A stretch of 64,000 nucleotides of DNA from Nocardia wallacei (GTDB lineage Bacteria; Actinomycetota; Actinomycetes; Mycobacteriales; Mycobacteriaceae): NCBI RefSeq assembly GCF_014466955.1, contig NZ_AP023396.1, forward strand, positions 5,022,001 through 5,086,000, written 5' to 3'. The notes beneath the pieces are model-generated. The model searched no databases. It was given only the letters and a program-made list of their open reading frames with translations, and was not told the DNA's origin. Both the position numbers and the translations under genes were made by a program. This document shows, piece by piece, positions 9,101 to 15,781 of the stretch. Within the stretch, counting starts at the first letter, position 1; each line of letters starts with the position of its first letter.

Positions 9101-9304
9101 GCGGGCGGCCGCCACCACCGCCACGCTGTCGAGGTAGGCCGCGGCACCCTCGCCGGGCAGCTGCACGGCATCGTCGGCCAGCCGCACCGGCAGCGCGGTG
9201 GCCTCCTCGCCGGTGTGCAGGACCAGCGTCGTGAATCCCTGATCCCGCGCGGTTCGCAACAGCCGGACCGCTATCTCGCCCCGATTCGCCACCACCAGAT
9301 GCAT
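6140..9304 (-). CDS. Single-chain biotin-dependent acyl-CoA carboxylase (LCC-like)
   Basis: All acyl-CoA carboxylase functions are fused in about 1054 residues. The N-terminal biotin carboxylase domain (about 1-450) has the ATP-binding GGGGRGM and the signature EVNPRLQVEHT. A biotin carrier domain follows with VLEAMKMQ, the biotinylated Lys being residue 504 of this start. The C-terminal half (about 585-1054) is the carboxyltransferase, with N- and C-subdomains of the AccD/methylmalonyl-CoA decarboxylase type. The layout resembles the single-chain long-chain acyl-CoA carboxylase of mycobacteria, which carboxylates short to long acyl-CoAs. The ATG at 9304 gives the family start MHLVVANRGEIAVR; an upstream in-frame ATG at 9322 is possible. 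It follows the sensor-domain gene at 9335-9703 closely and is probably co-transcribed. Confidence 0.93.
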   Translation of the reverse strand: MHLVVANRGEIAVRLLRTARDQGFTTLVLHTGEEATALPVRLADDAVQLPGEGAAAYLDSVAVVAAARKAGPGALVHPGYGFLSESADLAAACAAAGLVFVGPAPEVLRVFGDKVAARAAAERAGVPVLAATAAGAGPAEIAALLAEHPRGIVIKAAAGGGGRGMRVVRAAVDVEDAYRRCRAEAQTGFGDGTLYAEALAPRARHIEVQVVADGAEAAALGDRDCSVQRRHQKLIEVAPAPNLDAALRFRLHDAAVRIAETVGCRGVITVEFLVDGADAWFLEVNPRLQVEHTVTEEVFGVDLVAVQLDLARGRTLAELALPDRPRGWAVQARVNAESMTAQGDPLPSTGVVAQFAPPSGPGVRADTACLSGLRQSARFDSLLVKVIARGSSFPAAVRRCSDALAETVISGVGTNIGVLRAVLDRLAAPVTTTWFEDHLDEIRARAAEYGPGVEPGTVAPDDSTVLLADEEAVRAPMGGTVIALAEPGTVHAAGAEVAVLEAMKMQHVVRAERPLRVLRRAVAPGAVVDAHAVLLTWSAAEHDGEVSEIGAVDPDFVRADLAEALRRHEIGRDAARPEAVAKRHRIGRRTARENIADLVDPDSFVEYGALTVAAQRQRRSLEELIERTPADGLVAGVATIGADRFGPETARAVVMSYDYTVLAGTQGVRNHAKTDRMLELAREQRLPVVLFAEGGGGRPGDTDHGGISGLDVTTFRAMGALSGRVPLIGIVSGRCFAGNAALLGMCDVVIATPEANIGMGGPAMIEGGGLGLYAPEDIGPVEVQRRNGVVHVVAADEAEAVAIARRYLSYFQGPVDAWEAPDPRSARHVVPENRLRAFDIRAAVAAVADLGSVLELRRDWGVGVVTALMRVEGRPFGVIANDCRHLGGAIDAPAADKLGAFLRLCDAHGLPIVSLCDTPGFMVGPEAEKDATVTRFSRLFIDSAALRVPFGTIIVRKGYGLGAQAMAAGSFRAPRFVVAWPTGEIGGMGLEGAVRLGFAKELDAIADPDERRAAFENLVRLAYDSGKALTAATVGELDDVIDPADTRRWIRTLR

Positions 9305-9334
9305 ATCGTCACGATCGCACACCGCCGCGGCGTC

Positions 9335-9703
9335 CTACTCCCCCTGCAGCTCGCCGCGATATCCCCGGGCCACCGCGGAGGTCAGCACGTCGAGCACCCG
9401 CACCACCGCGGACGGATCGATAGCACCGCCCGCCCAGTGCGGATCCGCCCGGAACTGTTCGATCATGACGGCGATGCTCTCGTGGATCGCGTGCTGGACC
9501 GTATCGATCGGCACCGCGCTGCGGGCGCACTCGGCGGCCGCCTGCTCGAGCTTGACCAGCAGATCTGAGGTTGCCGAATCGGAGGCATCGAGCAACACCA
9601 ACGCCAGTTGCAGCCCGACCTGTATCAACGTTCCAGGATCCTTCCCGGTACGCGGGCGTGACCTCGGGCCGTCCCGCTCGTCGCCGGAACCGTCCGCGTC
9701 CAT
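9335..9703 (-). CDS. Stand-alone PucR-type N-terminal (RsbRD-like) sensor-domain protein
   Basis: This 122-residue protein is not an enzyme I recognise. Its centre (LVKLEQAAAECARSAVPIDTVQHAIHES) aligns well with the N-terminal domain of the full-length PucR-type regulators in this window (LEQAAANWAREGIPIDTIQHALHEG in the gene at 28804-30027), and its end (LDVLTSAVARGYRGEL) aligns with LDVLDTINATVSRAYVKEL. It stops where those regulators continue into their GGDEF-like and HTH parts. It therefore looks like the sensor domain alone. The ATG has a GGGAGGG site 7 nt upstream. It lies directly upstream of the acyl-CoA carboxylase and divergent from a PucR gene, so it may sense a signal for this locus; that role is inferred. 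Confidence 0.7.
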   Translation of the reverse strand: MDADGSGDERDGPRSRPRTGKDPGTLIQVGLQLALVLLDASDSATSDLLVKLEQAAAECARSAVPIDTVQHAIHESIAVMIEQFRADPHWAGGAIDPSAVVRVLDVLTSAVARGYRGELQGE

Positions 9704-10030
9704 GGTGTTTCCCTCCCGTGGGACGTGCCGACGATGATGTTGTCAGTGCAGTGCCGACGGTAGGTGCGGCACGCGACGCTATCGAATCGCCCAGCAAACT
9801 TTGGGTCATAGCGACGCTGGTCACCTGACCGGTTGGGACGGTTCACAGCGGTCCGCGAACCATCCGCTTTGTTATGAATCACCATGCGACGCCATCGGCG
9901 TTACTCGATCGAACAGATCCGGGGTCACCACCGGCCACATAGGTTACTGGCGAGTTAAGTTAGTGCCACCAGACGGTGGTCGCCGAAGGGCCGCGCGACG
10001 CCGTCACGGGGATGGAAAAGGAGTCTTTCG
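9704..10030. promoter_or_regulatory. Divergent promoter region with GGTTC/GAACC dyad
   Basis: This 327-bp gap separates the sensor-domain gene (minus) from the PucR-type gene (plus). An imperfect palindrome runs from 9840 to 9861, with arms GGTTCxC and GxGAACC. The element GTTCACAG within it recurs upstream of the paralogous PucR gene at 28709-28716, so it may be an autoregulatory site. No coding frame here is convincing. Confidence 0.4.
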
Positions 10031-11316
10031 ATGTCTGTAGCCACTCCGGACCGACCGGGCCTCACCGTATCCGGACACCCCATATCCTCACCCCTCAAAG
10101 ACGTCCGCACCCTCGCCCGACACATGGTCGGCCACTTCGTCGAAAACATCGCCCCCTGCGGCACCCTCCCCGGCGACGCCATCCACGGCGACATCACCAC
10201 CATCACCCGCACCTGCCTCGAACTCGCCATCAACATCCTCGACGGCCACAACCTCCCCCAGCAAACCGAACGCCTCCACGACGCCGCCGCCACCTGGGCC
10301 CGCGAAGGCGTCCCCATCGACACCATCCACCACGCCATCCACGAAGGCTTCAAAATCGGCTTCGACCTCGTCATCAACCACACCACCAACCACACCACCA
10401 CAACCACCACCGGCACCCCCACACCACCCTCACCCACACCGACTACCACAACCTCATCCACGGCGCCAAACTCATCGTCGACATGCTCGACACCATGACC
10501 ACCACCGTCTCCACCGCCTACGTCCGCGAACTCAAAACCGTCGTCACCGAACACCACACCGCCGTCCACACCCTCACCTCCGCCCTCCTCGGCGGACACC
10601 CCACCACCACCATGGCCCGCGAATGCGGCATCGACATCACCGACACCTACCACACCCTCGCCCTCCACATCCCCCCACACCCCGACGAACACAACCCCCT
10701 CCTCGACACCAAAATCGTCGCCCGCCGCAAACTCCGCCGCCTCCAAGCCCAACTCGCCACCACCACCCACACCACACCCCTGCACCTCCTCTCCACCGAC
10801 GGCGGCACCCTCCTCCTCCCCCACACCACACCCACCGACACCCTCCACCACCTCATCACCACCCTCTCCCAAGCCGCCCGCGTCCCGGTCACCGCGACCG
10901 TTGTCACCGCCGCGACCGACGACATTCCGAGCGCCGCCGACCAAGCGCATCAGCTGCTCGACATGGTCACCCGCCTGGATCTCGAGCCGGGCCTCTACCG
11001 ATTCGACGACTTGGCGCTCGAGTACCAGCTGACTCGGCCGGGTCCGGGGCTGGAGTTCCTGCGTTCGCTGCTCGTCCCGCTCGACGAGCACCCCGAACTG
11101 CTCGAAACGCTGCGCACCCACATCGCGCACAACCTCAATCGCCAGAAGACCGCCCGGCTGCTGCACGTCCACACCAACACCGTGGACTACCGACTCAAGC
11201 GCATCGCGAGCCTGACCGGTTTCGACCCCACGCACGCCGCGGGCCTGTGGTACTTGCGCTCCGCCCTTGTCGCGCGCAGCTACACCAGGGACCAGGCCGA
11301 ATCCCGCGCACGTTGA
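10031..11316 (+). pseudogene. PucR-family transcriptional regulator with internal frameshift
   Basis: The ATG at 10031 has an AAGGAG site 7 nt upstream and opens a frame whose first 110 residues closely match the intact paralogue at 28804-30027 (APCGTLPGDA, AREGVPIDTIHHAIHEGF). Matching protein then continues in the -1 frame from about 10440 (GAKLIVDMLDTMTTTVSTAYV) to the stop at 11316, including the C-terminal PucR HTH (NRQKTARLLHVHTNTVDYRL). The switch lies in an ACC/CAC-rich stretch at about 10380-10440 that is some 47 nt longer than in the paralogue. Codons from about 10072 to 10880 end almost only in C, unlike the ends of the gene. It may be a pseudogene, a phase-variable or programmed frameshift, or an assembly error. 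Confidence 0.8.
10376..10440 (+). repeat. ACC/CAC-rich low-complexity tract at the frameshift
   Basis: Short units such as ACC, CACC and AACC are repeated imperfectly here, and the plus strand is almost without G. The tract codes Thr/His/Asn-rich peptide in one frame and His/Pro-rich peptide in another. Tracts of this kind can change length by slippage, and this one sits exactly where the PucR-type reading frame is lost. Confidence 0.7.
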
Positions 11317-11348
11317 TGTCAGTTCCTGTCGACAAATAGGATCGGGGT

Positions 11349-11912
11349 ATGAGTCGATGGGAACCCAACGCCGGCGGCCGCCTGGTCCAGGCGGCACTCG
11401 AGCTGTACGCGGAGCGTGGGTTCGACCGGACCACCGTCGCCGAGATCGCCCAGCGCGCCGGGCTGACGGAGCGAACCTTCTTCCGCTACTTCGCCGACAA
11501 GCGCGAGGTGCTGTTCTCCGGCCAGGACGCGCTGCGCGATCTCATGGTCGGCAGCCTGGAATCGGCCCCCGCGTCGACGCCGCCGCTCGCCGCGATCGGC
11601 ACCGCCCTGCGCGCCACCGCCGAATTGTTCCGGCAGAACCCGGATTTCAACCGCCGCCGCCAGGCCGCCATCGCCGCCAACACCGAATTGCAGGAACGCG
11701 AGTTGATGAAGCTGGCCACCCTGGCCGCGGCGCTGGCGGCCGCCCTGCGCCGCCGCGGTGTTCCCGATCCGGCGGCGAGCCTCGCCGCCGAGGCGGGCAT
11801 CGCGGTCTTCAAAATCTCCTACGAGCGGTGGATCGAGGACCCCGACAGCCGGGATCTGGCCGATCTCATGCAGGAGTCACTGGACGCGCTCGCAAGGGTG
11901 ACATCCGCCTGA
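11349..11912 (+). CDS. TetR/AcrR family transcriptional regulator
   Basis: This 187-residue protein has an N-terminal TetR DNA-binding domain (about 8-55), with the recognition helix region TVAEIAQRAGLTERTFFRYFADKRE. The helical ligand-binding domain carries an Arg-rich helix NRRRQAAIAAN, as in MftR-like TetR proteins. It begins 33 bp after the frameshifted PucR gene on the same strand. There is no clear divergent partner gene, so its target is not evident. Its 3' end overlaps the remnant of a histidine phosphatase on the other strand, which suggests that a deletion reached this point. Confidence 0.9.
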   Translation: MSRWEPNAGGRLVQAALELYAERGFDRTTVAEIAQRAGLTERTFFRYFADKREVLFSGQDALRDLMVGSLESAPASTPPLAAIGTALRATAELFRQNPDFNRRRQAAIAANTELQERELMKLATLAAALAAALRRRGVPDPAASLAAEAGIAVFKISYERWIEDPDSRDLADLMQESLDALARVTSA

Positions 11913-12144
11913 GCGACGAAACCCCTTGCCGCAGAATCGATCGCCAGCTACCCAGTTGCCAGGTGTCGGCAAGAGCCACGACGCTCCGATTGCGCCGGTA
12001 ATCGTCCAGTCGCAAATGCGTGATCGCCACACGTCCGGCATCCTCCCGCCCACCCGGCGCGAGCCGCGAGTCGAACCAACCGCCGACAACACCTTGGGCG
12101 GTGTGCTCGGCATGGGGGTGGGTCACCACATACATGTCCTGCAT
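11866..12144 (-). pseudogene. Histidine phosphatase remnant with the middle deleted
   Basis: A 92-codon frame begins at the ATG at 12144, which has a good GGGGAAG site upstream. Its first 37 residues (MYVVTHPHAEHTAQGVV, then GGWFDSRLAPGGRE) match the start of actinobacterial histidine phosphatases, with the catalytic THP/H region and the GGWxDSxLTPxG motif. It then passes directly into a segment resembling the end of those proteins (ITHLRLDDYRRNRSVVAL). About 130 residues that normally lie between appear to be missing, in frame. The tail runs 47 bp into the TetR gene on the opposite strand. I treat it as a pseudogene. Confidence 0.6.
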
Positions 12145-12348
12145 GCTTCTTCCCCTCGCGTGAATCGAAGCGGTCCGGCCTGGGCGGTCAGGGACCTCCG
12201 CCAGACGACCGTATTCGCCGCTTCGTGGCCGATCGCGGTCGTGGGCTTGCGGTGCCGCGACAGGCCGGGAGCTCGTCCGAGCTCGAAGATGTCGAACGGG
12301 TTCGGAGCCAGCCGCATGGGTGGTCGGCTGGATAGGCTGGCGAGCGTG

Positions 12349-12966
12349 ATGAGGGTTCGGCTGCTGGTTTTGGCGGGCATCGTGGCGACGAGTGTGGCCG
12401 GATGCGGTGGGGCGGGGTCGGATTCGGCGGGGACGACGGCGACGGCTCCGCCGATTCGTACTGCCTGCGATGCCAGTGCGGCGAACGGGTCCGTCTTTAC
12501 GGCCGAGGTGCGGCCGGATGTGCCCTTCGCGCTTCAGGTTCCGCAGCTGAGGGATTGGCAGGTGGTGCCGGTGGAGGGGGAGGATTTGGTGTTGCGGCGG
12601 GCCGATCGGCGGGTGGGACGGATGGGTAGCGCGAGCGTCACCCTGGGCGTGTCCACTCCGCGCAGAGCTACCGACAACGTGACCGTGCTCAGTTCGATCG
12701 CGGGCGATTGGCGGCAGTGGCGGTCCGAGGCCGTTCAGGTGTGTGGTGGGGGTGGTACTCGGTCCACCGGAATTCTGCCCGCATCCGGTGCCGAGGGAGT
12801 CGACCACTACCACGAGTTCCTCAGGTTCGATTATCTCGCAGGCGAATTCCTGTACCCGGTCCGAATGTCGGTCGAGGCTACGGCCGCCGACCGGGACTTG
12901 TACCAACCGGATATCGACAGCTTCGTCGGCGGTCTGCAAATTGTGCCGATATCTCCGGCCGGCTGA
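12349..12966 (+). CDS. Putative secreted lipoprotein, LpqN/LpqT-like
   Basis: The protein has a lipoprotein signal: a short basic start MRVR, a hydrophobic core LLVLAGIVATS and a lipobox VAGC, with the lipidated Cys at residue 19. The mature part has about 187 residues and begins with a Gly/Ser/Thr linker. Two Cys (in RTACDAS and VQVCGGG) could form a disulfide. The pattern FALQVPQLRDW, followed by a beta-rich segment and a final DSFVGGLQI, recalls mycobacterial LpqN/LpqT lipoproteins, but the similarity is weak and the function is unknown. A GTG one codon upstream is an alternative start. It faces the GOLPH3-like gene convergently. Confidence 0.75.
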   Translation: MRVRLLVLAGIVATSVAGCGGAGSDSAGTTATAPPIRTACDASAANGSVFTAEVRPDVPFALQVPQLRDWQVVPVEGEDLVLRRADRRVGRMGSASVTLGVSTPRRATDNVTVLSSIAGDWRQWRSEAVQVCGGGGTRSTGILPASGAEGVDHYHEFLRFDYLAGEFLYPVRMSVEATAADRDLYQPDIDSFVGGLQIVPISPAG

Positions 12967-12998
12967 GCAACGCCGTTTCAGCGGTAGTGAGCACCGCG

Positions 12999-13691
12999 TC
13001 AACTTCCCGAGGTGGTGACCGAGGTGGTGGCGACTATGACGGCGACCGTGACGGCTTGGACTTCCTGGACGGCCTTACGGACGGCGGGGCCGCCCCATTC
13101 GCTGTCGCTGATTTCCTTGCCGCGGCGTTTGAGCGCGCGTTTGCCGGCGTCGGGGAAGAGTTTGGGGAGCAGGTCCACGGCGTGCAGGATCGAGATGAGG
13201 GCGGCGGTGCGGTCGTCGGGGGTGGCGCCGTCGACGACGGCGGCGCGAACACGGCGCTCGATGGCGGGTTTGTCGCCGGTGGCGTTCGGTGTCCACGTGG
13301 TGGTGGCGAACAGGCCGAGGGTTTTGGTGGTGGCGGCGGTGAGGTGGCCCGCGTCGGCGAGGTCGTGGAGCAGGGCCTCGCGCAGGTTCTGGGAGGGGTT
13401 GCGCCAGCCGCCGAAGCCGGCGACCTTGCCGACGGCGACCTTGGGTGTGCGGCCGTCGGCGACGGCGACGAGTTCGGCCAGGCGCGGATCGTCCGGCTGT
13501 GTGCCGGTGGCGATCAGGCGGCCCTTCTTGTGACCGGGTTCGTCGGCCTCGGTCAGGCGCAGGGCACCGGCGAGCGTGAGTTCCACGATCGCGGCGCCCG
13601 CCAGCGCGGCGTTCAGCTGGGTGCCGCCGATGCGCGGCTTGCCGGTGTCGTCGCGATAGGCGAGCAACAGGAATTCCTCTGCGACCGTCAC
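12999..13691 (-). CDS. GOLPH3/VPS74 (GPP34) family protein
   Basis: The 230-residue protein starts at a GTG preceded by GGCAGG. It has the family's opening AEEFLLLAYRDDTGKP, the alanine-rich helix NAALAGAAIVELTLAGAL and the later GLFATTTWTPNA and RRVRAAVVDGATPDDRTAALISIL segments. In eukaryotes GOLPH3 binds phosphatidylinositol-4-phosphate. The many actinobacterial homologues are poorly understood and may bind membrane lipids or glycosyltransferases. It stands alone, convergent with the lipoprotein gene. A longer frame to 13826 overlaps the remnant listed next and lacks a ribosome site. Confidence 0.88.
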   Translation of the reverse strand: MTVAEEFLLLAYRDDTGKPRIGGTQLNAALAGAAIVELTLAGALRLTEADEPGHKKGRLIATGTQPDDPRLAELVAVADGRTPKVAVGKVAGFGGWRNPSQNLREALLHDLADAGHLTAATTKTLGLFATTTWTPNATGDKPAIERRVRAAVVDGATPDDRTAALISILHAVDLLPKLFPDAGKRALKRRGKEISDSEWGGPAVRKAVQEVQAVTVAVIVATTSVTTSGS

Positions 13692-13828
13692 CCTGCCGAC
13701 CTTACGCGTCAAGCACTCTCGTATCGCCCGATCGCCGCCACCTTCGCCGCCGACGCCGATTCGGGAGGCCAGATCTGGTTTGTCGCGGTGAGTGCCTTCT
13801 ATTGACGCACGATGCGCCGTATTCACCG

Positions 13829-13968
13829 CTGACGGTTCGGCACGCGCAGACGATCATGCAGCAGCATCGGGCCTGCTCGGTGGCGGACGCCCGCGCAAGC
13901 AGGCCGCGTGGCGGACGCTGATCGCTGCCGGGAAGATCGAGCCGGACAGCAGCCGGCACTACGGGGAG
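13829..13968 (+). pseudogene. Frameshifted remnant of a CPRKxAAW small-protein gene
   Basis: Translation from about 13829 gives LTVRHAQTIMQQHRACSVAD, and after restoring one base near 13899 continues as CPRKQAAWRTLIAAGKIEPDSSR. The restored sequence aligns through its length with the end of the intact protein at 35783-36100 (LSVHEAQKIMQRHRGCSTDE, CPRKAAAWQTLVEAGKIKPDSSR). The missing base is the T of the Cys codon. Only the C-terminal domain is represented, so this is a decayed partial copy wedged between the GOLPH3-like and FGGY kinase genes. Confidence 0.65.
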
Positions 13969-13988
13969 ACTCTGGGAAAGCTTGTGGT

Positions 13989-15467
13989 TCAGCCGAATTC
14001 GGCCAGGCGGTGGACGTGGTCCCGGGTGGCGGGGTAGAGCTGGAGCCAGGTTTTGTAGAGGTCGTTGTAGAGGTCGCGGTTCGTGGGGTCGGGCGGGACC
14101 TCGCGGGCTATGCGGGCCCAATCGGTTTCGGGGGCAACGAGTCCGACGCCGATCGCGGCCAGCAGGGCGTCGCCGTAGCTGGCGCCGATGGCCTGTTCGG
14201 GGAGCAGCTGGGTGAGGCCGGTGATGTCGCTGAGGGCCTGCGTCCAGACCGGGCTGCGCAGGCCGCCGCCGACCCCGACCGCGCGGGTGACCGGCGAATC
14301 GGCGTCGTCGAACATCTCCAGGATCTGCCGGATGCCGAAGGAAATTCCCTCGTAGGACGCCCGGAACAGATGTCCGCGACCGTGCCGCAGCGTCAGCCCC
14401 GCGACCACGCCGCGCGCGTCCGGGTCGAAGACGGGCGTGCGCTCGCCGGCCAGGTACGGCAGCACCACGAGTCCCTCGGAGCCCGGCGGCACCGCCGCGG
14501 CCTCGGCCATCAGCTGATCGAAGGGCGCGCCGCCGGTGACCTTCTGCAACCACTGGGTGAGACTGCCCGCCGTCGAGGTGCCCGCGGCGAGCGCGAAGGT
14601 GCCCTGTTCGACGCCGGTCGTGGTCCACAGCGCCGGGTTGGTGTGGAAGTTCTCCAGCACCTGCACCAGGAACATGGTCGACCCGTACATCAGCATGAGA
14701 TCCCCAGGATTGCGCACACCGACGCTGAACGCCTCGGCGTAGGCGTCGACCGTCCCCGCCGCCACCGGGGTTCCCGCCGGGATCCCGGTTTGCTCGGCGG
14801 CCGCCGCGGTGACCGTGCCGACCACCTCGGCGGGCCACACCAGGCGCGGCAGCGGCAGGTCGCCGAGGATGCGCCCGGCCCAGTCCGCGTTCCAGTCGAA
14901 GTCGCGGATCGCGTACAGCGGATCGCATTGGCTGGCCGTGTGGTGGTCCTGGACGTATTCGCCGGTCAGCTTCGCCACGACGAACGAGTTGGCGCCGTAC
15001 CAGCGCCGGGCCCGCGCGAACGCCTCCGGCTCGGCGTTGCGCACCCACTCGATCTTCGGGCCGACCGCCTGGCTCGACAACGACTTGCCCGCGCGCCGCA
15101 GGATCTCCTCGGCGCCGAACAGATCCGTGAGCGCCGCGATCTCCGCCGAGGCCCGCGTGTCGATGCCGTAGAGGATGGCCGGGCGCACCGGTTCCAGCTC
15201 GCCGTCGCACAGCACCAGGCACGGCCCTACGCCGCTGACGCACATCCCGGCGATCCGCGACCCGGGCGGCGCCGCCGCCATCAGCGCCCGGCTGATGGCA
15301 CACACCTCGGCCCACCACATGCCGACCGGATCGACCTCCGCCCACCCCGGCCGCGGCAGCGATATCTCGTGCGCGACCTGATGCTCGGCGAGCACCACCC
15401 CGTCCGGCAGGACCAGAACCCCCTTGCTACTCCCCGTCCCGAGATCAATTCCTACCAGCAACTCCAC
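13989..15467 (-). CDS. FGGY-family carbohydrate kinase, xylulokinase-like
   Basis: The 492-residue protein begins at a GTG (VELLVGIDLGTGSSKGVLV), giving the phosphate-1 motif DLGTGSSKG at 8-16. It has the second-domain ATPase motif VGVGGGLRSPVW, the FGGY hinge-like GTSTAGSLTQWL segment and the expected family length. Such kinases phosphorylate sugars or polyols such as xylulose, ribulose or erythritol. No sugar transporter, isomerase or regulator lies beside it, so the substrate cannot be inferred. It is distinct from the two glycerol kinases at the right end of the window. Confidence 0.88.
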   Translation of the reverse strand: MELLVGIDLGTGSSKGVLVLPDGVVLAEHQVAHEISLPRPGWAEVDPVGMWWAEVCAISRALMAAAPPGSRIAGMCVSGVGPCLVLCDGELEPVRPAILYGIDTRASAEIAALTDLFGAEEILRRAGKSLSSQAVGPKIEWVRNAEPEAFARARRWYGANSFVVAKLTGEYVQDHHTASQCDPLYAIRDFDWNADWAGRILGDLPLPRLVWPAEVVGTVTAAAAEQTGIPAGTPVAAGTVDAYAEAFSVGVRNPGDLMLMYGSTMFLVQVLENFHTNPALWTTTGVEQGTFALAAGTSTAGSLTQWLQKVTGGAPFDQLMAEAAAVPPGSEGLVVLPYLAGERTPVFDPDARGVVAGLTLRHGRGHLFRASYEGISFGIRQILEMFDDADSPVTRAVGVGGGLRSPVWTQALSDITGLTQLLPEQAIGASYGDALLAAIGVGLVAPETDWARIAREVPPDPTNRDLYNDLYKTWLQLYPATRDHVHRLAEFG

Positions 15468-15781
15468 GAAGCTCAGCGTATGCGCTCGCCCGCCTCCGCA
15501 GGCGGCTCCCGCGTAATCGCGCCGTCCGTGCCCGGCACACCGACAGCCGGCAGCGCACCACCCGAGGCGGATTCGGCAGCAAACCGGGGAAGCACCGGAC
15601 CGAGGGCGCCGGCCCCGACCTTGCGCGGCCGAGCGGTCGGGGGCAACGACCGCCCCGGCGGGCGGACAGAGTGCCGCGAGGGTCGCCCGTGCTCGCGCTA
15701 CGTCGGGATAGCCGTGCCGCAACGGTCCGCCCGTGCTCGCGCTACCTCTGGACAGGGCAGGCTGGACCGGCGGCCGCGGAG
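15468..15781. other. Intergenic region with an 18-bp direct repeat
   Basis: No gene is apparent between the FGGY kinase start and the stop of the flavin monooxygenase gene. The only structure I see is CGCCCGTGCTCGCGCTAC, present at 15684-15701 and again at 15728-15745. It could be a relic of duplication or part of the kinase promoter. Confidence 0.5.
15684..15745. repeat. Pair of 18-bp direct repeats, 44 bp apart
   Basis: The two copies of CGCCCGTGCTCGCGCTAC are identical and the flanks diverge. There are only two copies and no leader or array, so this is not CRISPR. Its role is unknown. Confidence 0.6.

Noticed and set aside
10376..10440. The ACC/CAC tract as a separate coding gene or a collagen-like repeat protein
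   Set aside because: It lies inside the PucR gene between two conserved domains, so it is better read as an expanded linker at a frameshift.
15684..15745. A possible CRISPR-like repeat
   Set aside because: There are only two 18-bp copies with one 26-bp interval and no further units or cas genes.
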